From NCBI GenBank assembly GCA_022376925.1, contig JAIOJX010000032.1, positions 116,537,979 to 116,601,978 on the forward strand: a stretch of 64,000 nucleotides of DNA, read 5' to 3'. Under the pieces are notes generated by a model. The model did not search any database, had not been told where the DNA came from, and was given only the letters and a program-made list of their open reading frames with translations. Below are positions 35,309-46,955 of the stretch, piece after piece (position 1 is the stretch's first letter; each line of letters opens with the position of its first letter). Source of the stretch: Tragulus kanchil (Eukaryota > Chordata > Mammalia > Artiodactyla > Tragulidae). The position numbers were made by a program, and so were the translations under genes.

Positions 35309-37480
35309 ATCCGGGACCTACCGCTCAGGGAGAGCAGCTGAGCCGCTAAGGCCAGCCAGCTGCAGCTGAAGGTACAGCTGTCCCAGGAGCCCCTCCACAA
35401 CTGGGTCCCCGCTGTACCCTCCCACCAGGCAGGGTTGGGAGCTGGGAGTGCTGGGGACATGTCCGAGGACACGTGTGCAAGGGGAGCTTGTCCTAATGAG
35501 GAGAACATGGCTGCTAGTTAGGCGAGGGGCGGGCGGGGAGCCGCGGAGCTGATTGAAGGCAGGGGCAGGGGTCAGACAATTAGGCCCAGATCCGGCCGTT
35601 TGATGTGAGTTCTGAGGCCTCAAAGCCTCCCTTCAGCCCGCTCCCTCCACTCCCTCCTCTCCCTCCTCTTTCCTTTCTTCTTCTGCCCAAAGGCAGGAAG
35701 GATGGAAACGCTTACTCTCACTGTTACTATTATTAAACTCTGTGGCAAGCCAGCCAGACCCCAGGACTCTTGCTCACAGGGGGCACCCCAGTCCCCCCAG
35801 AGGCCCCTCGGGCCCCAGGGGGCAAATGTGGCCAGAAGCCAAGGCCCGCCCAAGGGAGGACAGGGATGAGCTGAGCCCCAGGGCCGGCTCATCCTGCGGC
35901 CTCTTGCTTCTAGTGGACTGAAGAAGGTCGCCCAGTGAGGTGTGGCCCTGGGGCCCACTTAGACCATCACCTCCTGCAGCCTCCTGGTTCTTCCCTGTCT
36001 TGCCCGGGAGGCTTGGGGTCAGGGCATGGATCACCCATCCTCCTACCCCATCACACAAATCGTCATCTGTAGCAGTCACACCCAAACCTTTGCCCCAGAG
36101 ATGAAGATCCCTAGAGTCACGTGGCCTCATAGTGCCATCATCACACTCATACGCTGAAGCGGAACCCCAGCCCCGTATCCTGGCCACGCGCCATCACAGG
36201 GTCCCATTCACTCACAGGGTCTTGCACAAAAGCCCTGTCAGTGGAGGCCAGGCCTTGGGAGCTCAGCCCCTCCCCGGGATGGCTTGAAACAGCAGTCTGT
36301 TCTGGCGTCCAGGGTGGGTGGGTACCGGGCCCTTCCAGCCTAGGTAATAAGCCCTGAGAGCTGGTACTGACCAGAGAGTGGAGGAAGCCCATTGAGTGGT
36401 AATCCGGGACCTACCGCTAGGGAGGCTGAGCCGCTAAGGCCAGCCAGCTGCAGCTGAAGGTACAGCTGTCCCAGGAGCCCCTCCACAACTGGGTCCCCGC
36501 TGTACCCTCCCACCAGGCAGGGTTGGGAGCTGGGAGTGCTGGGGACATGTCCGAGGACACGTGTGCAAGGGGAGCTTGTCCTAATGAGGAGAACATGGCT
36601 GCTAGTTAGGCGAGGGGCGGGCGGGGAGCCGCGGAGCTGATTGAAGGCAGGGGCAGGGGTCAGACAATTAGGCCCAGATCCGGCCGTTTGATGTGAGTTC
36701 TGAGGCCTCAAAGCCTCCCTTCAGCCCGCTCCCTCCACTCCCTCCTCTCCCTCCTCTTTCCTTTCTTCTTCTGCCCAAAGGCAGGAAGGATGGAAACGCT
36801 TACTCTCACTGTTACTATTATTAAACTCTGTGGCAAGCCAGCCAGACCCCAGGACTCTTGCTCACAGGGGGCACCCCAGTCCCCCCAGAGGCCCCTCGGG
36901 CCCCAGGGGGCAAATGTGGCCAGAAGCCAAGGCCCGCCCAAGGGAGGACAGGGATGAGCTGAGCCCCAGGGCCGGCTCATCCTGCGGCCTCTCTTGCTTC
37001 TAGTGGACTGAAGAAGGTCGCCCAGTGAGGTGTGGCCCTGGGGCCCACTTAGACCATCACCTCCTGCAGCCTCCTGGTTCTTCCCTGTCTTGCCCGGGAG
37101 GCTTGGGGTCAGGGCATGGATCACCCATCCTCCTACCCCATCACACAAATCGTCATCTGTAGCAGTCACACCCAAACCTTTGCCCCAGAGATGAAGATCC
37201 CTAGAGTCACGTGGCCTCATAGTGCCATCATCACACTCATACGCTGAAGCGGAACCCCAGCCCCGTATCCTGGCCACGCGCCATCACAGGGTCCCATTCA
37301 CTCACAGGGTCTTGCACAAAAGCCCTGTCAGTGGAGGCCAGGCCTTGGGAGCTCAGCCCCTCCCCGGGATGGCTTGAAACAGCAGTCTGTTCTGGCGTCC
37401 AGGGTGGGTGGGTACCGGGCCCTTCCAGCCTAGGTAATAAGCCCTGAGAGCTGGTACTGACCAGAGAGTGGGAGGAAGCC
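35309..37480. repeat. Tandem duplication 11 (about 1.09 kb x2)
   Basis: Copy A is 35309 to about 36389 and copy B about 36402-37480, with atccgggacctaccgct at both starts. About 12 junction bases (cattgagtggta) look like a corrupted version of the sequence before 35309. Indels: ctcagggagagcagctgag versus ctagggaggctgag at the left of B, and ggcctcttg versus ggcctctcttg. Confidence 0.95.
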
Positions 37481-37519
37481 AGATGTGGGGGGCTGTGGGG
37501 AGAGGGAGGGTGGGAGCAG

Positions 37520-37660
37520 AGATAAATGTTAGCTCATTTCTTCCGTAATTAGTTACTCCCTCATCCCCGCGTTGTAATTGTGAACAAGCTGTAATGTTTA
37601 ATTAGTCTGTAAATGAAACCCCAATTTCATAATGGCCTGGCTGACAGGGCTAAGTGAGCA
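37520..37660. other. Candidate conserved non-coding element
   Basis: Dense homeodomain-type words: ttccgtaattagttactccc, gcgttgtaattgtgaacaag, ctgtaatgtttaattagtct and ccccaatttcataatggcct. No repeat family recognised and no coding frame. Confidence 0.5.
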
Positions 37661-38080
37661 GGGGTAGGCAGAGGGGAGGTGATAGGGAGGGCCTGCGGCG
37701 GAGGGTGGGGCGCAGGCTCCTGGTCTCACCTCCTCCTCTCTTCAGCCCCAGCCTGGCCTCTGGCGGGGGAGGCTCTGTGATTGATCCTGTCCTTGTTCTC
37801 CTGCCCTAACATCCTCTCCATGGGCCCTTTCGCCAGAGAGAGAGAGGGAAAGTGAGGGCCCTGGCGTCCTCGTTCCTCCCTCCCTTCCCTTCAGTTCTCC
37901 AGTTGGAACACCACACTGAGCCCAACCTAGATGCCTGTGGTTGGAGAAGCTGACTGTGGGAGGACCCAGGCCCAGTGACCCCAGCCAAGGGGTTTCCTCC
38001 CGAAGTCCAACCTCCCTGCTCCCCAAGTCATCCAACAAAGAGGCCATTGCTTTCTTGCGCCTGGACCTCAGGATCTGGTC
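37661..38080. other. Unique intronic stretch
   Basis: GC-rich. The overlapping minus-strand frames resemble no known protein. Nothing else is visible. Confidence 0.4.
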
Positions 38081-38500
38081 CAACAGCTCTAGGAGCCAGT
38101 GATTGGCATAGATAGGCCCCGCCCCCTCAGTGCAGCGCTGCTAAACGGAATCAGCCGCTGCGCTCGGCTGACGCTCCAGGCCAGACGTGGCTCTAGGTAG
38201 GCATCTCCGCAGACTGCAGTGAACTGGAGCTGCCGCAGGGGGGAGTCCCCGGCCCCACCGCGGCCTCGTCGGTTCCCTGTCTCCCCTACAACATCCTCAC
38301 CGTCTGCCCGCGCCCCCGCCCCGCCTGCTGCAGCCATAAATCTCAATTTACGAGGGCGGCTCTGGTGGGGGAGGGAGGCAGCGCTGCTAATGACGGCTCC
38401 TCAGCCGGATTTTTCATGTTGCACAGTCATAAATTTTTAAGAACAGCATGGGCAGCACGTTAGCGAGTTATCGAGGCTGCCTCCATGCTGGCTGCCTAGC
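38081..38500. other. Candidate GC-rich then AT-rich regulatory block
   Basis: A GC-box-bearing CpG stretch (ggccccgccccctc; ccgcgcccccgccccgcc) is followed by ccataaatctcaatttacga, gctgctaatgacggctcc and cagtcataaatttttaagaa. The (c)ataaat words resemble CDX/posterior-HOX sites. It could be an enhancer or an intronic promoter. Inference only. Confidence 0.4.
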
Positions 38501-38989
38501 TCCAAGAGAACAGACAAGGTGGGGTAGAAGAGGAGGCCTTTGGGGCATGGGTGAGGTCTGACAGTCAGGCTAGTCTGAAGGCAGGGCTGAGGCTGGGCAG
38601 AACAGACAGGCTTGCCTGAGCGTCCTCACAAGGCGGAGTAGTGCTGCCAGAGCAGCCCCGGGTTAGGACAGGCACCTGAGTGGGATCTGCGTATGGGCAC
38701 CCGGACCCTGGTGTTGGGAGGCGCTGATGGATGTCTCTGCTCCGTAGCTTGACACCATGATATACGGAGAGCCTGGAGACATATGGATTTTCAAAGTGGC
38801 CACTTTTGAATAGAATTACAAACTCCTGACCATGTGCACAATGAGGTCTCTGCCCTGGCAGAGGTCCAGTCGGTTCATAAACAAAGTGCGTTTTAGGATT
38901 GTTCTCAAGATATAGGGCCTCTGGAGTCACCAAAGGAGGTCCCTGGGGAAATCCCCCCACAGAAGGGGCAGATCTATAAACCTGCCAGG

Positions 38990-39175
38990 AGCCTGGAGTC
39001 AGGCTGACATTCTGATTACAGCCCCTTACTTCAGGTTGTGTGGTCCTGGGTAAGTCATTCCCCTTCCAGGGCCTCTGTCTCTTCCTCTTTTAAGTGGGAC
39101 TGATGATGACTCCTACCTGTGAGGCATACTAGGAAAGTACTGTATCGCCCTGAGTCCAGGTTACCTCATTTGTCT
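38990..39175 (+). mobile_element. MIR SINE remnant (5' half)
   Basis: It reads ctggagtcaggctgacattc, gtgtggtcctgggtaagtca, agggcctctgtctcttcctc and aagtgggactgatgatgact, the MIR 5' and core regions. A duplicate lies at about 40098-40283. Confidence 0.7.
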
Positions 39176-39198
39176 ATGTAAATCTCTGGGCAGGTTTT

Positions 39199-39464
39199 TT
39201 GTTGTTGTTTTTTTGGCCACTTCTATTGATCTTTCATTCACTTATCTTTTTTGTTCTTCGGCCTGTGTGGGCCTCCCATCTCAGTGGCCTCTGTTGTTGC
39301 AGAGCATTGGCTCCGGGCACATGTGCTCCAGAGCTCCAGCTCGGTAGCTGGACACATCAGTCTAGCCGCTCCTCAGTACGTGGGATCCTCCCAGGCCAGG
39401 GATCAAACCGGCACCCCTTGCACTGCAAAGTGGTGTCCTTACTCACTGGACCACCAGGGAAGCC
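39199..39464 (-). mobile_element. CHR-type SINE with 15-base target-site duplication
   Basis: The - strand element starts gggcttccctggtggtccag and ends in an A-rich tail. The direct repeat ctctgggcaggtttt flanks it exactly at 39184-39198 and 39465-39479. It is the best-defined insertion in the window. Confidence 0.88.
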
Positions 39465-40306
39465 CTCTGGGCAGGTTTTGAAGGGAGTGTCTGGGGAAGG
39501 GTCTTTGTGGATGATGGTGGCTATTCACATTGTGCAGTCTTTCACTCAGAAGGTGTTGGCCGGGGTCTTCCTGGGCTCCAGTCCGGTGCTGAGTTTTCAG
39601 AAATGAGGCCAGTTCCTCCCTGGGAGGTGATGTGAGATCGTGGCTGAGCCCAGCCAGCCTCCCCAGCCTTGGCCTGCCACAGACACACCTAAGCCTCAGG
39701 GCGCTGGGAGGCCCGCACTGGCCCCCTCAGAGTCCTCCAGGCCAAGTGCTCACCTGAGTGCCCTGATCTGTGCAGCCGAAGGGTCACGATCTTGACCATC
39801 TCTCTGGTGCCACAGGCCCAAGGGCAAACAGTCAGATGCTGCCCAAGTCAGCAGAGGTGGCGTGGGCGTGTGCTCATACCCGCGCAGATCCACCGGGATG
39901 CATGCTGGTCAGTTAGGAGAGGAGCATACCAGGCTGGGCCTCGTCACACATCCAATGTGCACAATGAGTTGCCGGGGTCTGGTTCATAAACAAAGTGCGT
40001 TTAGGATTGTTCTCAAGATATAGGGCCTCTGGAGTCACCAAAGGAGGTCCCTGGGGAAATCCCCCCACAGAAGGGGCAGATCTATAAACCTGCCAGGAGC
40101 CTGGAGTCAGGCTGACATTCTGATTACAGCCCCTTACTTCAGGTTGTGTGGTCCTGGGTAAGTCATTCCCCTTCCAGGGCCTCTGTCTCTTCCTCTTTTA
40201 AGTGGGACTGATGATGACTCCTACCTGTGAGGCATACTAGGAAAGTACTGTATCGCCCTGAGTCCAGGTTACCTCATTTGTCTATGTAAATCTCTGGGCA
40301 GGTTTT

Positions 40307-40572
40307 TTGTTGTTGTTTTTTTGGCCACTTCTATTGATCTTTCATTCACTTATCTTTTTTGTTCTTCGGCCTGTGTGGGCCTCCCATCTCAGTGGCCTCT
40401 GTTGTTGCAGAGCATTGGCTCCGGGCACATGTGCTCCAGAGCTCCAGCTCGGTAGCTGGACACATCAGTCTAGCCGCTCCTCAGTACGTGGGATCCTCCC
40501 AGGCCAGGGATCAAACCGGCACCCCTTGCACTGCAAAGTGGTGTCCTTACTCACTGGACCACCAGGGAAGCC
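40307..40572 (-). mobile_element. CHR-type SINE, duplicated copy
   Basis: Same element as 39199-39464 at an offset of 1108, with both target-site repeats copied (40292-40306 and 40573-40587). An independent insertion is excluded. Confidence 0.88.
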
Positions 40573-41149
40573 CTCTGGGCAGGTTTTGAAGGGAGTGTCT
40601 GGGGAAGGGTCTTTGTGGATGATGGTGGCTATTCACATTGTGCAGTCTTTCACTCAGAAGGTGTTGGCCGGGGTCTTCCTGGGCTCCAGTCCGGTGCTGA
40701 GTTTTCAGAAATGAGGCCAGTTCCTCCCTGGGAGGTGATGTGAGATCGTGGCTGAGCCCAGCCAGCCTCCCCAGCCTTGGCCTGCCACAGACACACCTAA
40801 GCCTCAGGGCGCTGGGAGGCCCGCACTGGCCCCCTCAGAGTCCTCCAGGCCAAGTGCTCACCTGAGTGCCCTGATCTGTGCAGCCGAAGGGTCACGATCT
40901 TGACCATCTCTCTGGTGCCACAGGCCCAAGGGCAAACAGTCAGATGCTGCCCAAGTCAGCAGAGGTGGCGTGGGCGTGTGCTCATACCCGCGCAGATCCA
41001 CCGGGATGCATGCTGGTCAGTTAGGGAGAGGAGCATACCAGGCTGGGCCTCGTTAACAAAGAGGCCCCTTCTTAAGCCTCTCTCCTGCACGGCGCCCGCC
41101 CTCATCTTCTGGAACCTGCCACACCCTGGTTCACCTCAGGGCCTTCCCA

Positions 41150-41465
41150 CATGGCTTTATTTTCCTTGGGCGCTCCATTCCTACCCTTGGCCTAATTCAG
41201 TCCCTCATCCTTCAGAGCGCAGCTCAGTTTGCTTTTCAAGGATGAGTCCCTGACTCCCAGCTTGATCAGTCCCCCCGCTGCTCACTCTGCCTTTGGAGCA
41301 TCCAGTCATGGTCCTCGTTGTTTAAGACGGTGTGTAACGCCTCTCTCCACCCCTTCTAGATCATAAGTTCCCTGAGGGCAGGAACTTCTGTCTCTTTTGT
41401 TCAGCTTGTGTCCCCAAAGCACAATATAGTGTCTGATTCCTGTGGGTAGAGAGTGGATCAAATGT
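41150..41465 (+). mobile_element. L2 LINE 3' remnant
   Basis: The order ccttcccacatggctttatt, catccttcagagcgcagctc, ccttctagatcataagttcc, ctgagggcaggaacttctgt and gtgtccccaaagcacaat follows the L2 3' end. It recurs at about 42237-42554, with a truncated third copy at 43614-43663. Confidence 0.7.
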
Positions 41466-42236
41466 GTTGTTTTGAATTGAGTTAAATTGCGTTGAGGCAG
41501 CCCGGGCCCACCTCTGGGTGCCAGGGCAAGGGGAGGGGGCTAGGGAAGTGCCTGGAGCTGAGGTGGTTCCCATTAGTCCTCATGATTAATTCACAGCCAC
41601 ACTGTGATGGAGTGGGCTTGTCCCCAGTCAGCGCCTCGCTGGGGCCCACCTGTTAGCGACAAACAAACAAAGGGATAAATAATGCATTGGGAGCTGAGCC
41701 AGGCAAGGGGGGGGCAGCACTTTGGGGGATGGGGGGTGAGGCTTAAGTTCCCACAGTCAGCGCCTCGCTGGGGCCCACCGGTGCTGAGTTTTCAGAAATG
41801 AGGCCAGTTCCTCCCTGGGAGGTGATGTGAGATCGTGGCTGAGCCCAGCCAGCCTCCCCAGCCTTGGCCTGCCACAGACACACCTAAGCCTCAGGGCGCT
41901 GGGAGGCCCGCACTGGCCCCCTCAGAGTCCTCCAGGCCAAGTGCTCACCTGAGTGCCCTGATCTGTGCAGCCGAAGGGTCACGATCTTGACCATCTCTCT
42001 GGTGCCACAGGCCCAAGGGCAAACAGTCAGATGCTGCCCAAGTCAGCAGAGGTGGCGTGGGCGTGTGCTCATACCCGCGCAGATCCACCGGGATGCATGC
42101 TGGTCAGTTAGGGAGAGGAGCATACCAGGCTGGGCCTCGTTAACAAAGAGGCCCCTTCTTAAGCCTCTCTCCTGCACGGCGCCCGCCCTCATCTTCTGGA
42201 ACCTGCCACACCCTGGTTCACCTCAGGGCCTTCCCA

Positions 42237-42554
42237 CATGGCTTTATTTTCCTTGGGCGCTCCATTCCTACCCTTGGCCTAATTCAGTCCCTCATCCTTC
42301 AGAGCGCAGCTCAGTTTGCTTTTCAAGGATGAGTCCCTGACTCCCAGCTTGATCAGTCCCCCCGCTGCTCACTCTGCCTTTGGAGCATCCAGTCATGGTC
42401 CTCGTTGTTTAAGACGGTGTTTAACGCCTCTCTCTCCACCCCTTCTAGATCATAAGTTCCCTGAGGGCAGGAACTTCTGTCTCTTTTGTTCAGCTTGTGT
42501 CCCCAAAGCACAATATAGTGTCTGATTCCTGTGGGTAGAGAGTGGATCAAATGT
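42237..42554 (+). mobile_element. L2 LINE 3' remnant, duplicated copy
   Basis: It repeats 41150-41465 through duplication 13, with small differences (gtgtgtaacg versus gtgtttaacg, and an extra ct). Confidence 0.7.
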
Positions 42555-44721
42555 GTTGTTTTGAATTGAGTTAAATTGCGTTGAGGCAGCCCGGGCCCAC
42601 CTCTGGGTGCCAGGGCAAGGGGAGGGGGCTAGGGAAGTGCCTGGAGCTGAGGTGGTTCCCATTAGTCCTCATGATTAATTCACAGCCACACTGTGATGGA
42701 GTGGGCTTGTCCCCAGTCAGCGCCTCCGCTGGGGCCCACCTGTTAGCGACAAACAAACAAAGGGGATAAATAATGCATTGGGAGCTGAGCCAGGCAAGGC
42801 GGCGGTATTGAAATTAATAGGGATTAGCTGAGCAGCTCGAGGATGAAATATTTACCAGGTGGGACTGGGCCTAGGGAGGGCAGCCCCCCTCCCAGAGTCC
42901 CCAGGCTTAGCCAGGCCCTTCTCCAGGGCGCGGACTGTGGAGCTCCAGCACCACGCCTTCCGCCCCCAGACATCTTGGCTCAGGACAGACCAGCCAGGTC
43001 TCTGAGAACTCAGGTCCCAACCCCGCTCCTGGCACAGCAGGTCTTGGGGAAATGGAGGTACTCGGAAGGAGTGGAGGTGGGGAAGGGGCCAAAACTGCCG
43101 GCGTGTGGGAACCTGGGGCAGGACTGGAGCTAATCAGGGGGCCGGGGCCAGTCTGGGCTGCAGGTGGCAGGTATCAGGGCTGGAGAAGGCTCACTGTGAT
43201 CGCGTCCCCCAGCGCTTCCCCGTTTCTCTTCCATCTGGTCCTTCTTTTCCTCCACTTACGTGCGTTTACTGGGGGCATCCGTGGAGATGACACAAGTGCT
43301 CTCGAGGGTGTGTGGTCTCGCAGAGGTGACAGAGGCCGTCATGTGGAGGAACAGCGGGTCCTGTGGAAACGCACAGAAGGGGTTCCTAATGCCGACATGG
43401 GGGCGCAGGCAGGGGCCTCGGGAAACCACAGCAAGCCTCTGTCCCTCAGGACGGCTGAGCAGTTGGGGCGGAGCGTTCCAGGCAGAAGCAGGAGCGTGTG
43501 GAAAAGCCAAGAGGGCGAAGAGGCTGGAGTCCCCAGTCTGACAGGAGTGAGGGAAAGACGAGGACGGAGAGGGACCCCGGGCAGATCCCTGGAACTTCGT
43601 GCAGGCGTCCGCACTTGTGTCCCCAAGTAAGTCTGATTCCTGTGGGTAGAGAGTGGATCAAATGTGTTGTTTTGAATTGAGTTAAATTGCGTTGAGGCAG
43701 CCCGGGCCCACCTCTGGGTGCCAGGGCAAGGGGAGGGGGCTAGGGAAGTGCCTGGAGCTGAGGTGGTTCCCATTAGTCCTCATGATTAATTCACAGCCAC
43801 ACTGTGATGGAGTGGGCTTGTCCCCAGTCAGCGCCTCGCTGGGGCCCACCTGTTAGCGACAAACAAACAAAGGGATAAATAATGCATTGGGAGCTGAGCC
43901 AGGCAAGGCGGCGGTATTGAAATTAATAGGGATTAGCTGAGCAGCTCGAGGATGAAATATTTACCAGGTGGGACTGGGCCTAGGGAGGGCAGCCCCCCTC
44001 CCAGAGTCCCCAGGCTTAGCCAGGCCCTTCTCCAGGGCGCGGACTGTGGAGCTCCAGCACCACGCCTTCCGCCCCCAGACATCTTGGCTCAGGACAGACC
44101 AGCCAGGTCTCTGAGAACTCAGGTCCCAACCCCGCTCCTGGCACAGCAGGTCTTGGGGAAATGGAGGTACTCGGAAGGAGTGGAGGTGGGGAAGGGGCCA
44201 AAACTGCCGGCGTGTGGGAACCTGGGGCAGGACTGGAGCTAATCAGGGGGCCGGGGCCAGTCTGGGCTGCAGGTGGCAGGTATCAGGGCTGGAGAAGGCT
44301 CACTGTGATCGCGTCCCCCAGCGCTTCCCCGTTTCTCTTCCATCTGGTCCTTCTTTTCCTCCACTTACGTGCGTTTACTGGGGGCATCCGTGGAGATGAC
44401 ACAAGTGCTCTCGAGGGTGTGTGGTCTCGCAGAGGGTGACAGAGGCCGTCATGTGGAGGAACAGCGGGTCCTGTGGAAACGCACAGAAGGGGTTCCTAAT
44501 GCCGACATGGGGGCGCAGGCAGGGGCCTCGGGAAACCACAGCAAGCCTCTGTCCCTCAGGACGGCTGAGCAGTTGGGGCGGAGCGTTCCAGGCAGAAGCA
44601 GGAGCGTGTGGAAAAGCCAAGAGGGCGAAGAGGCTGGAGTCCCCAGTCTGACAGGAGTGAGGGAAAGACGAGGACGGAGAGGGACCCCGGGCAGATCCCT
44701 GGAACTTCGTGCAGGCGTCCG
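42494..44721. repeat. Tandem duplication 14 (about 1.11 kb x2)
   Basis: Copy A is 42494-43611 and copy B 43614-44721. The left end of B has lost bases (ccccaaagcacaatatagtg versus ccccaagtaag). The copies then match at an offset near 1109. The L2-derived segment at its left edge also occurs near 41410, so it is present three times. Confidence 0.95.
42655..42870. other. Candidate conserved non-coding element
   Basis: Contains attagtcctcatgattaatt, gggataaataatgcattggg, tattgaaattaatagggatt and gatgaaatatttaccaggtg. Duplicated at about 43764-43980 and in part at 41573-41705. Confidence 0.45.
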
Positions 44722-44752
44722 GACACTGTCCTGAGAGCAGTGAGGCACGGCT

Positions 44753-44781
44753 GGAGGTGGCGGTGGCGGTGGCGGTGGTTG
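44753..44781. repeat. GGTGGC trinucleotide-type microsatellite
   Basis: About four ggtggc units (ggaggtggcggtggcggt and on), just right of the end of duplication 14. Confidence 0.85.
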
Positions 44782-46589
44782 TCTGCTGGTTTCATTATTA
44801 ACTCTTAAACTTGTACGTGGAACTGATTTACCATCGGTGGAAGCCTTTCTTACCCAGTTTTCCCTAGTGTTGACATCTCATCCGGTACAGCCACCGACCC
44901 CAGGCGGTTAACACTGGTGCCTGCTGTTAGCTGAACGAAAGGCCTTGCTTCCGTCTCACCAGCATTTCCACTGGAGGCCTGGTTAAGACAGGGAGTGAAG
45001 TGACCTGATTTGTAGCTTAGAAGGACGTCATGGAGGAGACTGGGGAGGCAGTAAGGTCCTCTGGAGGAGAGATGGTGATGCTTGCGCCAGGAGGATGAGT
45101 AGTGGGAATGCAAGTTTAGAAACCGTTGGAAGACATGTGGTAAATAAAGCTCAGGGGTAGATAAGTTTACCATGGGCGAGTGCACAGCATAAAAAAGGAG
45201 GAAGGCCAACGACCGCTCTGAGTGATGTCCACCTCTCAGGGGTGGTCAGGAGAAGAGGCCGGAGCAGACCGAGGAGCTGGAGGAGGGGCATGGGGAAGCC
45301 AGGGAAGAGTCTCAAGACAAGGCAGCCACTGAAGCCATAGCAGACAGAAAGGGAGTTACCCACAGTGTGAGACCCTGAAAAGCCGCCAGGTTAGACTCCA
45401 CAAGCCAGGTGGAGTCAGGGGGCCAGGTGGGCTTCAGGAGTGGCCTCAGGACAGTTCCTCTGCCATATCAGGGTGAAAGGCGAGGACTGGCCCAGCTGCA
45501 GGGGGATAGCTTCTGTGTTTCCTGTGAAGTAGGAAACAAGATTGTGTGGGTGTGGCAGTCAGGGGTCAGGGGTTTGAGAGTTGTGGAAAGTAAGACGAAA
45601 TTTGAAGTGGTCCCTAAGGAAAAAGAGAGCACGGGCCCTGGTCGGGCACATAGCAGCTGGGGCTGTTTATACCCCAGATGAGGCTGGTGACTGTGATTTT
45701 ATGAGTCGCATGGATTTGTAAGGTTGCAGTTTTCTCTGGTCACACTCAGCCCAGATGCAAGCATAGAGAAGGCAGTTTAGGTTTTAATCCTGGCAAGGGT
45801 GACGGGAAGAAAAGGGAGCAAGAGAGTTGAAACTATTGGCGAAAAAGGACTGAGATGATGGACTGTGGAATCCAAGCTCCAAAGTGAGATGTATCCATTA
45901 TATTGCCAAGATAGAAACTGCTTGGTATGTACCCAATAACCGTTGACCTTCTTCCTCACTAAATAGAGCCCCTGGATAATTAGGGGCAACAGGGTATACT
46001 CAGTTAAATATTACCTTTTTTTTTTTAAGTTTCTTATACAGCTAGATATGGTTATATCTCTGAGTTCTGGCTGGTGAGATAAAGGGAAAAGCATGTGAAG
46101 ACCTCCAAGAACAACACCGAAGGGGAAATGACTCAGCTGGGAAATACATTATTCTTGCTTTTTCCTTCTTCCTCTTTCCTAAAATGTAGGCATGATGGTT
46201 GGAGCTTCCACGGCCATTTAGGACCATGAGATAACCTAGAAACTGAAAGCCACATGCTCAGAAGGGCAGACTCCTTGGGTCTGTTGACTTTGTGTTGCTG
46301 TGGGACTTTGAAAAAAATGTACTTAGATTGTAGGTCCCAGACATAAAAATCCTTCCTCAGTAAAGTTGTCTTTTCTTCCCTGTTTTCTCCTGGGTTGCCA
46401 TCTAAGATTGGCTCTTTTAGCCTTTATGGTAACATGGCCAGTGTCCTGAGATGTAGCTGGAAGCAATTTGAGCAAATATTTTAGGAGAGCATGACCGGTT
46501 TACCAACACCCAGCCTGAATCGTGTCCTCGCTGCCTTTGCCTACTCAATGTGTTTTCTCCCTCTCTTCCCTACCTTTACATTCTGTACC
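44782..46589. other. Intronic stretch with probable old repeat fragments
   Basis: No gene is supported. Segments near 44990-45130 and 45570-45800 resemble the unassigned ancient repeat (tgaagtgacctgatttgtag, tttatgagtcgcatggattt). The rest is unremarkable. Confidence 0.4.
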
Positions 46590-46687
46590 AGTGAGTATGC
46601 TTTTGGCTACAAGAAAAAGAAACCCCAGTTTAGATCTTAAACATTAAGAGAGTTTATTCTCTCACCAAAGAGTTAAGGTTATCCTAG

Positions 46688-46772
46688 GATGGGTTTATTA
46701 GCATCCTCAGCAGGGTCATCAAGGACCCAGGTTTATTAGCATCTCAGCAGAGTCATCAAGGGCCCGGGTTTT
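46688..46772 (+). repeat. Short tandem direct repeat (about 40 bp x2)
   Basis: ggtttattagcatcctcagc, then agggtcatcaaggaccca, is followed at once by ggtttattagcatctcagca, then gagtcatcaagggccc. The two units differ at about four positions. It sits in an older AT-rich repeat-like stretch (46590-46830). Confidence 0.75.
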
Positions 46773-46876
46773 TCTTCCATTTTTCTAATCTTTTATTTTC
46801 AGCATGTTCTTCACAGAATAATTCCCCTCGAGGCTGGAAGATGGCTTCTGCAGTCCCAGACACTATGTGCAGGCAT

Positions 46877-46955
46877 GAAAACGTCTGTGCTCAGTCTTGT
46901 CTGACTCTTTGCGACCCCATGGACCATAGTCCCCCCAGGCTCCTGTGTCCAGCAG
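46877..46955 (-). mobile_element. Bov-tA/BovB-type 3' fragment
   Basis: Read on +, it has gctcagtcttgtctgactct, ttgcgaccccatggaccata and caggctcctgtgtcc, the reverse complement of the Bov-A body's end. Only about 75 bases remain. Confidence 0.75.

Larger units (their letters stand above)
38833..41053. repeat. Tandem duplication 12 (about 1.11 kb x2)
   Basis: Copy A is 38833 to about 39943 and copy B about 39944-41053. The left end of B (tgtgcacaatgag, then gttgccgggg) is a shortened version of A. At the right, A reads ttaggagagg where B reads ttagggagagg. The unit includes a MIR and a CHR SINE with both target-site repeats. Confidence 0.95.
40691..42799. repeat. Tandem duplication 13 (about 1.09 kb x2) with filler
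   Basis: Copy A is 40691-41710 and copy B 41778-42799, at an offset of 1087. Between them lie 67 filler bases: a G-rich stretch with no match in B, then cagtcagcgcctcgctgggg repeated from 41627. It chains with duplication 12, so the gtgctgagttttcag segment occurs at about 39581, 40693 and 41780. Confidence 0.93.

Noticed and set aside
38081..38340. A CpG-island promoter of a separate gene
   Set aside because: The GC boxes are suggestive, but no first exon, conserved coding frame or splice donor could be supported, so it is listed only as a candidate regulatory block.
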